Part shown: piece by piece, positions 14,601 through 26,489 of the stretch
Layout: each line of letters starts with the position of its first letter
How positions within the stretch are numbered: the first letter of the stretch is position 1
Assembly: GCF_000143535.2 (NCBI RefSeq)
Contig: NC_037312.1
Location: 2,790,001 to 2,854,000, forward strand
DNA from: Botrytis cinerea B05.10
Taxonomy: Eukaryota > Ascomycota > Leotiomycetes > Helotiales > Sclerotiniaceae
DNA: 64,000 nucleotides
Direction: 5' to 3'
Made by a program: the position numbers and the translations under genes
Notes under the pieces: model-generated
What the model was told of the DNA's origin: nothing
Databases searched by the model: none
Seen by the model: only the letters and a program-made list of their open reading frames with translations

Positions 14601-15644
14601 ATGGGCTAAAACACAAATCCACGACGACAGACGACAGACGACTAATCGACTGGGCACTATTCATCCAAATTCGAGACAAAAAAAGAAAAACGCACTCTCA
14701 TAACTCTTCCATCATTTTCCATCATTTCCATCATGCATACGACACCATTACACTAGACGCCCTACACGGACGGCATGGCACCTTTTATAACCCCTCCCAG
14801 AATCCTCTTGTTAGAACTTCGGAACACAACGTTGACCTGGCTTTCCTGAAAGTTGTAACAGCGGCTGGTTACTCCAACCCCTTTCCATTTCATAAATAAT
14901 TTCCATTTCCCAGTCCCGAACATACATACACACATACATACTTCGTACTTTATTAGACTGCAACCCTTGTGACAGCGGCACAGCGGCAAAGATACCTACC
15001 TAGTACACACGCACACTCCTTCCTGGCAAAAAAAAAGTCTGCATATTCGTACCCTGTCGATCAATTGAATCCTGGGAACAGGGCAATACGACCCCTAGGG
15101 TCCATCATCATCATAGACGGAGAAAGGCCCTCGATTCGCTTGTTCTCCCGCAGTCATCCAATTATAGTGCTCAATTCAAAAGTGGCCGTGAAAGTGGTCG
15201 CGGTGGAATACGCAACAGCAACAGTCAGTGGTACTGCATTTCGGGAACGGGGTTAGGGATTTCCCTCAAATGGCCTCGCGGGGTTGAGAGCACTCAGACA
15301 TTACACATGACAGACGCATCGCCTCCCAAACTCTTCTCGAACCAATCCAACCTATTCTTATGCTTTTGGATCGACGATCTCCTTCAGAAAGCATTATTCC
15401 ATTGCCTCAGTTCAATGAAATTATCATGTCCAATCACCATACCAAAATAGGACCACATACATCTAGCTCCGTTTCTATATAACCTTCCTAGCCCCCCCCC
15501 TTTTCAATATTTTTATTTTCCATTCCTCACATCACACTTTATACATATCACTTGTTGAAAGGTCAACTTCGAGTCCTTCGATTCAAATCGTCTACCAATA
15601 GAACTGAGCATCTTATTAGAGATACAAACGCCAGATTCTTCAAA
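11602..15644. other. Long spacer upstream of EED and the PAS gene
   Basis: Divergent promoter region of about 4 kb. A minus-strand open frame at 12039-11605 starts with ATG (MAGLVKRNTK) and might be a 5' exon of EED. Otherwise I see only low-complexity stretches: GGTGGCGGCGG-type repeats near 12615-12655, GGATA repeats near 14190-14212, CCATCTACC-type repeats near 12960-13020, and repeat copy B at 14049. A TATA-like TCTATATAACC lies near 15473-15483, about 165 bp before the PAS-gene ATG. A long regulated 5' leader is possible but not shown. Confidence 0.5.
14049..14090 (+). repeat. GC-rich palindromic repeat, copy B (intergenic)
   Basis: Module 1 only: CGCTCCGCTGGTCCTCCGGG followed by GCCATGGAGGCC, diverged from copies A and C. 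No module 2 is nearby. This is the only copy outside an intron. Confidence 0.65.
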
Positions 15645-17802
15645 ATGGAGACTACTTTTATGACTATTCACAGTGAGTAAATTCTTTCTCTAAACTGTAC
15701 AATGATACCAGAAATGCTTCTTATTACTATGGTTTGTGGAAAAGTAAATGTTTATGGGGAAAAGAGGGCCGCTTTCATGTGGACAATGATGATGGGCGGA
15801 GATTAGTAGGACATCATAAGGAAAAGTTTTCTTGTTGATGTTCCTTTTGTTATTGGTATCATTCGGGAGCAATATTCAAAACCTTGGGTGGATAAGATAG
15901 TCCAGGGGCAATATCTCTTTGTTATAGAACAATCAGTAAGGTATTCAAATGATTACGAGTATCATTATGGGGGCAAGCCCCCAAACCCCCTTTGCTCGCT
16001 ACGCTCGAAGATCTTATTTTCACTACTAGTCGGCCCCTACGGCAGTAGCCCCCGGAGGGCCAGCGGAGCGTCATTTATTTTATTGATTCAAGAATGTTTG
16101 ATGTATTAGGCTAACGTTTACTTCTAATCAGACCTTACCCCTCAAGCCAACATTCTGTACGCCTCAGAGTCAATCTCTGAAATTCTTGGGTATGAACCTG
16201 AGGATGTTGTAGGTAAAGCTTGGTTCGAGTATTTCGATAAGAACAACGACAATACTCCATTTGCTCGTCAAGCTACAAGTCAGGGTGTTCACTTGGAGAA
16301 AGCTGCTGTTATCTATCATGCCAGAATTGCACATAAGCAACCCCTTGCAGGTGGGAAAACTGACTGGATTACTTGTGAATGTGTTTTCACGGTTGTTCAT
16401 GATGTCTTGGTTGCTTGTACGAGTCAATATACTGCGGACTCGCATGAAAATTACATGGATAGAATTCGTGGAGCTATCAGTATGATTTTTTCTCCCTCCC
16501 TATTCTTTTCAATTTTTTAACAGCGATTTAGGAAAGGAAACTTCCAAGAGCTTGGTTAAACGTTTCACTGCTCCTCCAAAGGATTTGAGATATCACATGT
16601 TGGAAAACCTTTCCTTCAAATTTCGAGACCCAGTTACGGAAACTTCTACCCGCGAACCAAGAGCTGCTTTGATCCTCAATCGTTTCACTCGAAGCTTGAC
16701 AGTCATGTATTCCACTGAAGCAATTGAAAAAGTTCTTGGCATCAGTAAGGAATATATTGTTGGTAAAAGCTTTTACGAGTGCATTCAACAACAATGCTTG
16801 ACCGAATCCATTGCTGCTATCGAAAGCGCCAAAGGAAACGATTCCATCGCTCATCTCATCTTTTGGTGTCGCGATCCACGCCATCCTCATGAAATCGAAG
16901 AACTCAATCAAGCCCTTGATGATGCTAGTGATGTTAGTGGAAGTGAAGATGAGAATGAAGGTGATGCAGTTGGTGGAAATTCCAACTCAGCACCTTCTCC
17001 AACAACCACACGAGCTACTTCTCAACCTAGCAGAGAAAGCGTCATTCGACGAAACAATCGTCAAAGATCTGCTGCTAATCCCAGTACTGGTCAAGTTTTA
17101 GCAGTCTTTCAACAAATTCAATTGGAAGCTGTCATTTCTTGTACTTCGGATGGCTTGGTTGTCATTTTGCGTAAAGCTCCTGCTACTTCTCGTATTGAAC
17201 ATCAAGCTATTGCTCCATGGGGTGTTAATCCAATTGCACCACATGTTGTTCAGCCGGATCCAAATGATCGCTTTGTTCATGGTCACGAAGCTACGGCTCT
17301 TCAACCTGGTGCATCTAAAGAAGAATCCATCAAGAGTATTCGAGAAGTGGCTGTATTTGCTTGGGCACTCTGTGGTATCAATGGAAATATTGGAGCGTAT
17401 GGGCGTGGAATCCCTGGTCCCAGATCTCAACCTCCAGCATTACCCGTTTGGAATCCTCATGGACCAACCGAAATGGATCCGCCGGTTAATCAAGCAGAAG
17501 TGGATTGGGCTCGAAGAAATGGGAAGAGAAAGGAAACGGGCCATTCACTTGGTCATGTTTTCAGAGAGGAGAGAAATGAGAGACGAGAGAAGAGAAGAAA
17601 GTTGGGCGAAATGAGACCTGATGGCTATGCTCAACATGATTATCAACCAGCCAGTACAACTGGTTATGCTGATCAGAATAATGGATATTCTGGTACTTCC
17701 GCTCCTGGAAATGAAAACGGAAACGGAAATGGAATGGGAAATAATGGTTATGGTAATGGTCATCATGGTAATGGTAATGGTAATGGTAATGGTACTCATT
17801 AA
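15645..17802 (+). CDS. Tandem PAS-domain protein with Asn/Gly-rich tail
   Basis: Exons 15645-15672, 16132-16479 and 16532-17802 (introns 459 and 52 bp) give 548 aa. The first PAS domain (about residues 12-115) has the signature ILGYEPEDVVGKAWFEYF. A second PAS-like segment (about 140-205) reads VLGISKEYIVGKSFYECIQQ and is completed after an acidic Ser-rich insert by a strand region near LAVFQQIQLEAVISCTSDG. I see no Cys in an LOV-type NCRFLQ motif, no kinase and no GATA finger, so it is not a classic white-collar protein, though it resembles white-collar-type PAS proteins in style. A basic stretch (REERNERREKRRK) near residue 470 may be a nuclear signal. The C-terminus is a run of GNGNG repeats. 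A regulatory or scaffold role in signalling is inference. The 28-nt first exon is separated by an unusually long intron holding repeat copy C. Confidence 0.85.
15967..16072 (-). repeat. GC-rich palindromic repeat, copy C (in PAS-gene intron)
   Basis: On the minus strand it reads module 1 (TGACGCTCCGCTGGCCCTCC, 16072 downward) then module 2 (CTTCGAGCGTAGCGAGC and the GGGGGCTTGCCCCC hairpin, ending at 15967), with only about 25 bp between them. Lies antisense to the host gene, inside the 459-bp first intron (15673-16131). Its module-2 flank continues ATAATGATAC, as in copy D. Confidence 0.75.
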
Positions 17803-18856
17803 TAGTATCTCTCCCTACCAGACAAGCTTGTGTAAAGCAACGAGACTTGTATCCAATGACTGGACAGAGCGCTGGATTGAAGGGGGATTTGATTACAGGC
17901 AAGAGGGGAGGAAAGAGAAAATCCGATTTCGACATGAGAATTTGATGCAGTGTTGCGATGATGAGTTAGTTAGTTAGTCGTTCTTTGGGGGATTTTGATG
18001 TGCCTACTTGCAGGGGATGTTTATGATTCTTTTACGATTCACGGGGTGTTTACATACCGCTCGATATGATGTGATATAACTTGTTGGGAAAGTAGCAAAT
18101 AGCTTAACTTATAGCTTAACTTATAGCATATAGCAACACACTCTTTTATTTGCTGGAATGGGATTTTGGTTTGGTGTTTAGGGATGATTGGTTTGTGAAA
18201 TTTGTAGTGATATAATATATAGTATTATGATATATAGTATTATAATATATAGCAATATAGTAACCCACGGTAACAACCAAACCATCACCACCAGAGACTT
18301 CAAAAGAAAGCACGAAAAGATTAAAAAAAGCTCGGACCTCACACTCACACACACACATGTCAAACGGGAGATCTAACCATAAATAGTCTAGCGCGCACCC
18401 CCGAATACGCAGCTCTGGTTTAGCTTGAGGAAACCGTGGAATTTGAGATTTGGATTTGGATTTGGATAGCTTCACGAATTTTATTAACGCGGAAGAGAAG
18501 ATATCTTGTCGGAAAGAACGATCGCATATACATCTACGATACGATTCGATTCGACACGATACGATACGATAAATACATTTCCGTTCGTTCCCTGACTCGA
18601 TATTTGGAAATTCGGAAAGGAAATTCGCATTCGCTGTCTGTGGTCCTACGCTCTGCGAGTTGGCTTTCATTCGTTCACGACTCCGACGATTAGACTCGCT
18701 TTGAGAGTTCGGTTGCTTTCGAAGGTCTGCGAGGGTTTCTGGTATTTGGTGGTTTGCTTGCGCTCGCAATTGCATCCCGGGACCTCTCTCCGATACTGTG
18801 TTATCTATCGTATTGTCAACGCTGTTGATTCGATACGACGGAAGTATTGAGACGTC
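17803..18856. other. Spacer between PAS gene and Yip4-like gene
   Basis: Holds the 3' region of the PAS gene, an AT-rich TATAGTATTA repeat (about 18208-18252), an ACACAC run near 18345-18357 and ACGATACGAT repeats near 18538-18570 in the likely 5' leader of the next gene. No extra gene seen. Confidence 0.6.
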
Positions 18857-20079
18857 ATGGCTTCGTCTTCGAATCCGTATCAGCATTATGATCAACCTCG
18901 CGTGGAGGATGACTTGATTGATCCTGATGATGGTATGTATGTTTATTTGATTTGTGTTTTTTGGTTGTTCTGTGGAGGGGGAGAGGGAGAGAGTATTGGT
19001 TATAAGATGTTATCATGTCGTATTATGGCATACTTGGAGGGAGAGGGTTAATAAATTGATCTTTCTATGGTTTATGATTTCTCCCCTCCTTCTTATATAC
19101 TCTGCATTGATTCACAGCTGCCATTCTCATTCATGCGTCTACATCTGCTAACCAATCTACCCAGCAACTCTCGATGATCTCGACGATCCCCTCAATGCCA
19201 CTACCTCCCGCACTCCCCTCACCGGAAATATCCAACAAACACAATCCTCGACGCAATCCTCCCAAAACTATCTCACCTCCCGCATCCCAGGCGAAGATCG
19301 TCGCGCACCCACAAACACCCTCGATGAATCAGTTTGGGAAACACTCTCGCGCGATCTCACAGCCATCTGGTCCAAAATGCGCGAAGTGCTGTATCCGAAA
19401 TATCTTTTCGGTGGATCGATGATTGATTCCCATGGGTTGCGAGGCGCATATTCACAGTTTCGAGAAAATGGGATTCAAGGGGCCAGAGAAGAGTTGAGGG
19501 GTATGATTGGTAGAGTAACGGATGTAGAGGGTTTGACACAGGGAAATGCTATGAGCGAGGGATTGAGAGATTGGGATTTATGGGGTCCGTTGGTTTTTTG
19601 TTTGGGCTTGTCGCTGTTGTTGAGTTTTAGGGCGAGGGGAGATCAGATGAGTAAGGTTTTTAGTGGGGTTTTTGCTATGGTTTGGCTGGGGGAGGCGGTG
19701 GTGACGGTGCAGATTAAATTGCTAGGGGGCAATATGTGAGTTTTTCTGCATTTCTTTCTTTTTTGCTTTTCCTTATTACATTCCGTTTCTCTTTTTCTCC
19801 TATAAAGATTTGACTGACCTCCTCTCAAGTTCCTTCGCCCAATCCGTCTGTATCATAGGTTATACCCTTTTTCCTCTTGTCATCGCAGCTCTTCTCTCAG
19901 CACTAGGTCTTCATCCCATCCCCCGAATCCCAATCTACATTGTCCTGGTGGCATGGAGTATGGCAGCGGGTATTAGTATCTTGGGAGGAAGTGGAGTGGT
20001 GAAGAATAGAGTGGGACTGGCGGTGTTTCCTTTGTTTGTGTTTTATTTGATGTTGGGTGCGCTTTGTTTTATTTCTTAG
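18857..20079 (+). CDS. Yip1-family Golgi membrane protein (Yip4/YIPF6 type)
   Basis: Yip1-domain proteins are multi-span membrane proteins of ER-Golgi vesicles that interact with Ypt/Rab GTPases. Exons 18857-18932, 19165-19735 and 19830-20079 (introns 232 and 94 bp) join to 298 aa. The N-terminal ~115 residues are cytosolic, acidic and Ser/Thr-rich, followed by VWETLSRDLTAIWSKMREVLYP. The family marker DWDLWGPLVFC opens the first membrane segment. Five hydrophobic segments follow, in LVFCLGLSLLL, FSGVFAMVWLGEAVVTV, SVCIIGYTLFPLVIAALL, IYIVLVAWSMAAGI and LAVFPLFVFYLMLGALCF. The DWDLWGP form is closer to YIPF6/Yip4 than to YIPF5/Yip1. The start ATG 18857 is the first in frame. Confidence 0.9.
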
Positions 20080-21905
20080 GGGGTGTTGGATTTGGGATTG
20101 GGGTGAGAAGAGTGGGGAGGAGAAGAGGGGGGAGAAGAGGCAGAGAAATGGAAATTTGTGGTTTAGAGAGAAGGGGGGTGGGGGGGTAGAGTGGATATGA
20201 TATTGAAGGAAATGGAAACGGAAATGGAAAGCAAAGATGGGAGGCTATGAAAATTGAGGAGTCTTTTGGTGGGAGTGGAAATATTGATATTTTATTTGCT
20301 TTGCTTTGCTATTCTTGCTATGCTATGCTAGTCCTGGGAATATATACTTTTTTTATGATGTGATATATGTTTTTTTTTGGTGAGGGAGGGAAGGGGGTAG
20401 TTTATGGGTTGTGTGCTGGATGCTGGGTGCTGGGTGCTAGGTGTAGATTTTATGTGTAGGTTTGTGTGCAGGTTTTTGTGTATGTTCAATGTGTAGATTT
20501 TATGATGGGGGAGAGGGGGATGAGGGATGATGAGGTGATTGTGATGATGATACTGAGAATTGAGAGTTGAGAGTTGGAAAGGGGAGTTGGGGGAGGTATG
20601 AGTTGGGGAGTTAGGAGTTGAATGAATGAATGAATGAATGAATGAATGGATGGATGGATGTATTTATAAGGAGGGGAGAGAGAGAGAGAGAGAGAGATGA
20701 AAGAGAAACAGAGACACTCACTTACCCACCAAATCCTATTCCTCACCCCCCCTACGAAACTTTTCGCTAATTATCAATTAATCAATCAATCAATCAATCA
20801 AATTCAAAAATGTGATCCCTATTCTTATTATTTATATTATTATATTATTATCATAAAATTCCTTTTCTTATTATATATATAACTTATCAAATTGTTGAAT
20901 TATATATAATACAGATCGGATGATACTGCCCCCCCCCCCCCACCCCCCCAATTCGTTTATTTATTTGTTTGTTTGTTTGTTTGTTAAGATTAAGCTGTAT
21001 ATATAATATAATACAATACAAATCCCATGAATACAAATCCCATGAATACAAATCCCATGAATACAAATCCCGTGAAAAAAATGAATAAAGAAGAAAGAAG
21101 AAAGAAGAAAAAATGAAAAATGAGAACGAAATCGAGGAGAAAGTAGATATATATATATAAACATCATACCAGTACCAGGACCATCAATCCATCCATCCAT
21201 CCATCCATTCATTCATCCATCCGTCCGTCCGTTCACAATTTCACCTATTAATTTGAAGGGAGTATGTTTATTAATAACTAACTATAGTATCAAGTATTAA
21301 GTATCAAATGTTAATAATGACTAATGACTTACTTACTTACTTACTTACCTGCTTGTCTTTCTTTCTTTCTTTCTTTATATTATAGTAATAATAATAGTAA
21401 TAAGAAGTAAGAATGAGGATTGAGATTAAAGGAAAGATGAACTATCCACTGTGATAATAAACCTTGGGGTTTTATCATAACGTAGATTTTAGATTGGAAG
21501 GAAGAGCTGCTAGAGATCGATTTATTACATAGGACATCACGTACGTGTGGACTCTTTTGGATGCGTTTGAACTTGGAAAAACAATAGTGAAGTAAAAGTT
21601 AATGTTATAGAAAGCGCACATCAACTGTGAGTTTTACTCTGCTTGAGGATTGCAAGATAATTGGGTATATAATCGATATCCAAAATTGAATTGAGAGGTA
21701 AGAAGTAAGATAAAAAAGAGTTTTGGGTAATAGTATCAATTAATATTGGAGGAGAGTCCGCTATATATAGATACTTAGGTAGGTACATTCGCTTGAAATC
21801 TAATGTTACAGGAAGAAAAAAAAAGCAAGTAAACAAAGTAGTGACATATTTCCGTGATAGCTATCAAAATTATTCGGCTCAACTCCCATCTCGTTATAGC
21901 AAAAC
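20080..21905. other. Gene-free microsatellite-dense spacer
   Basis: Convergent 3' region with many simple repeats: GAATG/GGATG runs (about 20618-20660), GA run (about 20678-20698), ATCA repeats (about 20776-20800), a poly-C tract (about 20930-20948), GTTT repeats (about 20962-20985), a 15-bp tandem repeat (21015-21074), CCAT repeats (about 21186-21225), ACTT repeats (about 21326-21348) and TTTC repeats. No gene seen. Confidence 0.75.
21015..21074. repeat. 15-bp tandem repeat (ACAAATCCCATGAAT)
   Basis: Nearly four head-to-tail copies of ACAAATCCCATGAAT, the last with CCGTGAA. Non-coding. Confidence 0.9.
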
Positions 21906-22975
21906 TCAGAGTCCTTGAATATTGTTGGCCAAAGATTCCTCCAATTTTGTAAAACCAGCGCGTCCATGGTCTCTTGTTAGAAGCTCCGCCGCTCTTTCAT
22001 TCGCAACCTTGGATAAGTCATTGATACTATCATCGTGGAAGTCATCCATGATCTTAGCATCGGGTCGAAGTTTGCGGAAAGTTCTCAACAAAGTGTTATT
22101 GTTGAATGGTTCGGAATAGGCAAATAGTCTCTCGTTCTTGACATCCTCGTCAATCAATGCAGAGACATGAAGACGGCCTACATCCTGTACGTCTACGAAA
22201 TATTGAGGAGGAAGATCTTTGAGAACCGAGTTATCTCCCAGGTAAAGATTTCGAACGAACCCACCAGTAGAACTCGCTTGAGTTGGATCTAAAATTAGAC
22301 CCATAACGGCATCTGGCAGGACGGCGTTGGCTACGAAAGCTGGTTTCTTTTCCTTCATGTACTTCCATACTGCTCGCTCGGACTCAACTTTGCTAGCACC
22401 GTAGACAATCCATGATCTCGAGGGATCATATGGTGGTGGAGCATACGCTGCTTCGACATCTTCATCATTCCATGTATTTTCATCGATATAAAATTCCTTG
22501 TTGGGCGTTGGTTTTGCTGCAGCTATAGACGAGGATGTAATAACGAAACGTTTAACGCTTGGTTCTGCGGCTGCAGAATTAAGAATACTGTTTACACCAG
22601 CAATACATTCTGGAATGACCTGATAAGGGTTCAGATGTTAGACAGGTATTATCAATGGAATGGACAAAATCTTACATCATTTGGGTTTGGCGAGAAGGAC
22701 ATGTTTGATGCTACATGTGCAATTCCAGTGACACCCTTCACAGCTTCATCGAAAGCTCCCTCAATGCCTATTTTTGGTACAGTTACCACCTCCACTCGGC
22801 CCTTTCCATATTGCTCCTCCCAAAGGTTGAGCAAGTTCTTCGCCTTGGAAACATCTCTGGCAGTACCGCGTACTCGATACCCGGCTTTGAGCAATTGGTC
22901 AGCTACGTGAGATCCAACGTAGCCATTGATGCCGGTAACAAGGACCGTTGAATCTTTGGGAATAGCAGGAGACAT
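21906..22975 (-). CDS. Extended SDR reductase (Gre2 / dihydroflavonol-4-reductase-like)
   Basis: NADPH-dependent reductase of the extended short-chain family, similar to yeast Gre2 and fungal aldehyde/ketone reductases. Exons 22975-22676 and 22619-21906 (56-bp intron) give 337 aa, normal for the family. The cofactor motif TGINGYVGSH is at residues about 14-23. The catalytic Ser lies in VITSSS (about 127-131), and Tyr173/Lys177 in IVYGASKVESE form the YxxxK pair. AHVASNMSF (about 88) marks the NADP-side loop. The substrate cannot be assigned. The gene is divergent from a cation exchanger at 23952, and the shared promoter carries a duplicated CRE-like TGACGTC element, consistent with stress control (inference). 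Confidence 0.9.
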
Positions 22976-23951
22976 TTTGAGAAAAGAAGCTGTGTAGATA
23001 ATGGTGGGTGAAGTCTGAGAGAGTTTTAAGTATGTTTGTTAAAGTGATTGTTGTCAAAGCAGTGATCGTCAAATTCTAGACGTGTACAATGTCGAATACT
23101 TATACCTAAATGGAAAAGGGCTGATATAGCAAGCAAGCTAGCAGCCATGGTACAGGTGTGGTACAGACGCATTAGCAATCAGCTTCTTGTGTAAGTGTCA
23201 AGGCATTCCAATGTCGTCGCCAGCCCCATCGTGATTACAGAGCAAGCAAGACGCTTGACGTCTTGAACCCTTGACGTCTTGTGAATTGGAGCTGAAGTCA
23301 AAGTTTAAGGTTTCGGCGTCTTGGTTGTGCATGAAGTCCGTGTTGTACTTGGTCAGTTATTCTGCTCGCATCGGACATTGTAGTCGGCCCACGACCATTT
23401 TTTGATTTCTAATTTGGTGAAATCCGATTTGTAACCTGAACCTTAAACATAACGTTATTTATGGCTAAATGTTGTTCCGTCCCGGATTTCTTCAACTGGG
23501 CACCATCATGTCCATCTATCACTGCAGATGTTCAACTGTATTATGTGAAGCAATCATCAAAGCTGTCCTTCAACTGCATTGGTGCTATTGATGTCGAGGA
23601 ATGTTGAGGAAAAACCTGCAAATGTGGACTTTTACACTGTTCACACAACCTACGATTCTATCTTTCGATCCGTCATGATATTCAATTCAGCCAAGCAAAA
23701 ATGATGTGGAAGTCGCGATGGCCATTCCTGGCTGTCAGGCAACATACACATGGTAGCTGCAATCAATCGACGGCAGGAACGACATGAGATTTTCTCATAT
23801 GATTTCTCCTCGTAGGTATCATCATGATGTTCTTTGCTGCTTTCTTTCACTCCCTTCACCTCCTTCACTTCCTTCACCTCCTTCACCTCCTTCACCCCCT
23901 CCCCCAAAACCAAAGACGAGAGAAGAAACACAACTCAACTAAACTTCAATC
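22976..23951. promoter_or_regulatory. Divergent promoter with duplicated CRE-like site and CT-rich leader
   Basis: Contains a direct repeat of CTTGACGTCTTG at 23254-23265 and 23270-23281, each with a TGACGTC core (ATF/CREB-type half-palindrome). A pyrimidine-rich CACCTCCTTC repeat (about 23845-23908) sits just before the exchanger ATG, as in many fungal 5' leaders. Binding by an Atf1-like bZIP factor is inference. Confidence 0.45.
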
Positions 23952-25453
23952 ATGGCATCTACAAGTGCACTCCCCCCGCCGAATGGCTCCAGAAATTCCG
24001 GTGGTCTTCGTCCGCCATTGAAGCACTCAATTCAAATCTCTTTTTCAAACCTACCAGATGAGGTTCTTATTGCTAGGCATAAAGCTCGTGCAGAGAGTGG
24101 ATCTCCACAAAGTACCGAAGAAGATCGACTCATTCCTGGTTTCGAGGTCAACCACCTAGGGTTCAGAGTGACAACAGGTATTGCTCCAGAAGGCGAAAGT
24201 GGTCGAAGAGGGCTGAGTCCTATCAAATGTATTCAACTTTGCTGGAAATCTTCAAGTAGTGCTTCACAAGCCGTCAATTTTCTATGGCCCATTGTTCCCG
24301 TTGCCATCGTCATCACATATGCCCGTCCAGAATGGCACACAGTCATATTCATTCTCAACTATTTATCCATGATCCCTTCTGCAAATCTTATTGGTTTTGC
24401 CGGCCAAGAGTTATCCCGAAAACTGGACAAAGTATTCGGCATTTTGATGGAAACCACCCTTGGATCTGTTGTTGAAATTGTGATGTTCATGGTACTTCTT
24501 GCCAGGCAACAATTCCAAGTCATGCAAGCCGCTATCATGGGTTCTATATTGGCCACTCAATTGTTATGTTTAGGCATGTGCTTCTTCGTAGGAGGATTGA
24601 CACACGACGAGCAAGAGTTTGATGAGGAAATTAGTGAAGTTGGAAGTGATTTACTTCTTCAGGCGTATGTGCTCTTCCATATCTCACAAAAACAAATCAT
24701 CTAATCTAGTGAATCAGCGGACTCGGTCTCATTGTGCCCGCGGCTTTCAACATGGCAGTTAAAAGCGCCAACTCTGATTATGATCCTTTCGTACTCGCTG
24801 ATTCCGTCCTCCACATTTCACGAATGACGTCTATCCTACTCATGATTTCGTACGCCTTATACGTATACTTCCAAATGCGCTCTCACCAATCTATATACGA
24901 CGCTATCTTTGAGGCCGATGAACATAAACAAGAAGATTATGAAGAAGATCTTCTAAAGGAAAAGTTGACATTTACGGAATGCGTTGTGGCATTGATTGTG
25001 GCAATTAGCATGGTTACATTCACTGCTATCAGACTTGTGGAAAGCATTGAATTTATTGTTGATGAGGATGGCATTTCCGACAGCTTTGTCGGTCTGATAT
25101 TGGTTCCACTTGTTGAGAAATTTGCCGAACATCTAACAGCCATTGATGAAGCTCATGACAATTCTATGAATTTGGCTCTTTCACATGTTTTAGGTGCTAC
25201 CATTCAAACAGCTCTTTTCAACGCCCCCCTTGTTGTCATCATTGGTTGGATCGTTAACATCCCAATGGATTTAAATTTCGATCTCTTTATTATCGTCGTT
25301 TTGATTCTGTCCATTCTGGTGGTTGGAAACTTCTTGAAAGATTGCAGATCCAACTACTTAGAAGGTGCTCTTTGCGTACTTGTGTACATCAACATCGCTG
25401 TGGCAGCTTTCTACTATCCAAATCCGCCAAAAGTTGTTCCACCACATGTTTGA
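23952..25453 (+). CDS. CaCA-superfamily cation/proton exchanger, divergent motifs
   Basis: Vacuolar-type Ca2+/H+ exchanger family member. Exons 23952-24664 and 24718-25453 (53-bp intron) give 482 aa with a cytosolic N-terminus of about 100 residues and about ten or eleven membrane segments. The first alpha-repeat reads ETTLGSVVEIVMFMVLL and the second VEKFAEHLTAIDEAHDNSMN followed by LGATIQTALFNAPLVV. In canonical Cax/Vcx1 proteins the corresponding cores are GN(A/L)xE; here the Asn is replaced (GSVVE, EKFAE) while the acidic Glu is kept. An acidic loop (THDEQEFDEEISEVGS) lies between the halves. The ion handled is therefore uncertain: Ca2+ is the default, but Mn2+, Na+ or K+ exchange is possible. 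The ATG at 23952 follows a CT-rich leader. Confidence 0.85.
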
Positions 25454-26489
25454 AGTGACTAGTAAGAAACGAGCTGCCATGGAGGGGCATATGATGTGTT
25501 GTACTTTGTTAACCTTGAATTCTTCATGTGTGGAACTCTTCAGTTAATTTTGGCGACCGAAGCACAATAGCCTATGGTTTTTGCTCCGTCTATACTTATG
25601 TAAACTAGATTTTGGCACCGCACTTTGCGAGACTCGCGAATAGGCATTTGCTTATTTTTTTTGTAAATATTGATAGATCTGAGAATAAAAAGAGTTTTCT
25701 AGATACGCCCGTGAGTGCGGTGCAAAGTATATAATGCGTTTCTGTGATATTCTAAGGAATCTGAGCTCAAAAGCGGGAATAGTTTTGATGCTGTGCGAAT
25801 ATCAATGCGATGAGAGTCTAATTGTGTGAATGAAAATCCTTACCAAGTCTGGTGAATTGACATGTTTGAGCCCACGGTAAGATGCACGCTTCAGGACATC
25901 GACTGAGGTCCAGCAGCTTTGGAATTTGATCCTTGGAGCTACAAACAAGCGTGGAGATCCTCTTTTGGCTTTTTGGCTTTTTGGATTTTTGGCTTAATCA
26001 TTCACATTTCTCATTCATAAAAAAGCCTAATTGATTTTCAATATTCTGGACTCATTGGCCTACATTATTCCTCGGTTTCGCCGCCACTGCAGAATTGTCA
26101 CTTGTGCTCTTGATAACGCATCTTTCAGACCGCTTGAACGAAGATACACAAAGCCTAACCATCATGAATATACACGCACTACGCAAAAAGAAACGAACGA
26201 CCTCGAAACATAGGGTCTATATGAGTTTCCGGGTATATGATATTGAACCGCAATATCATTAGGTCGAATTACAAGGAACTGGACAAGTTGCATTCGAGAC
26301 CCATTTGCATCCGCAATACTCGATCGAAGTTGAATGTTCAAGGAGAAAGAAAAGCAGACAACCGCTATTGAAAAATTGAACGTTTCAATTCTCGACAAGA
26401 TGCCGTTAATAAATTGGCAGATAAAGGCTGCCATGATCAACCAATCCAGTGCTGGAGAATCAATTCTGTATCAAATCAAGTCGATCCCC
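25454..26489. other. Gene-free spacer
   Basis: About 1 kb between convergent genes; 3' UTR-like AT-rich sequence and a short GGCTTTTT repeat near 25965-25993. No gene seen. Confidence 0.6.

Noticed and set aside
20480..21400. CRISPR-like spaced repeats
   Set aside because: They are eukaryotic microsatellites and a 15-bp head-to-tail tandem repeat with no unique spacers.
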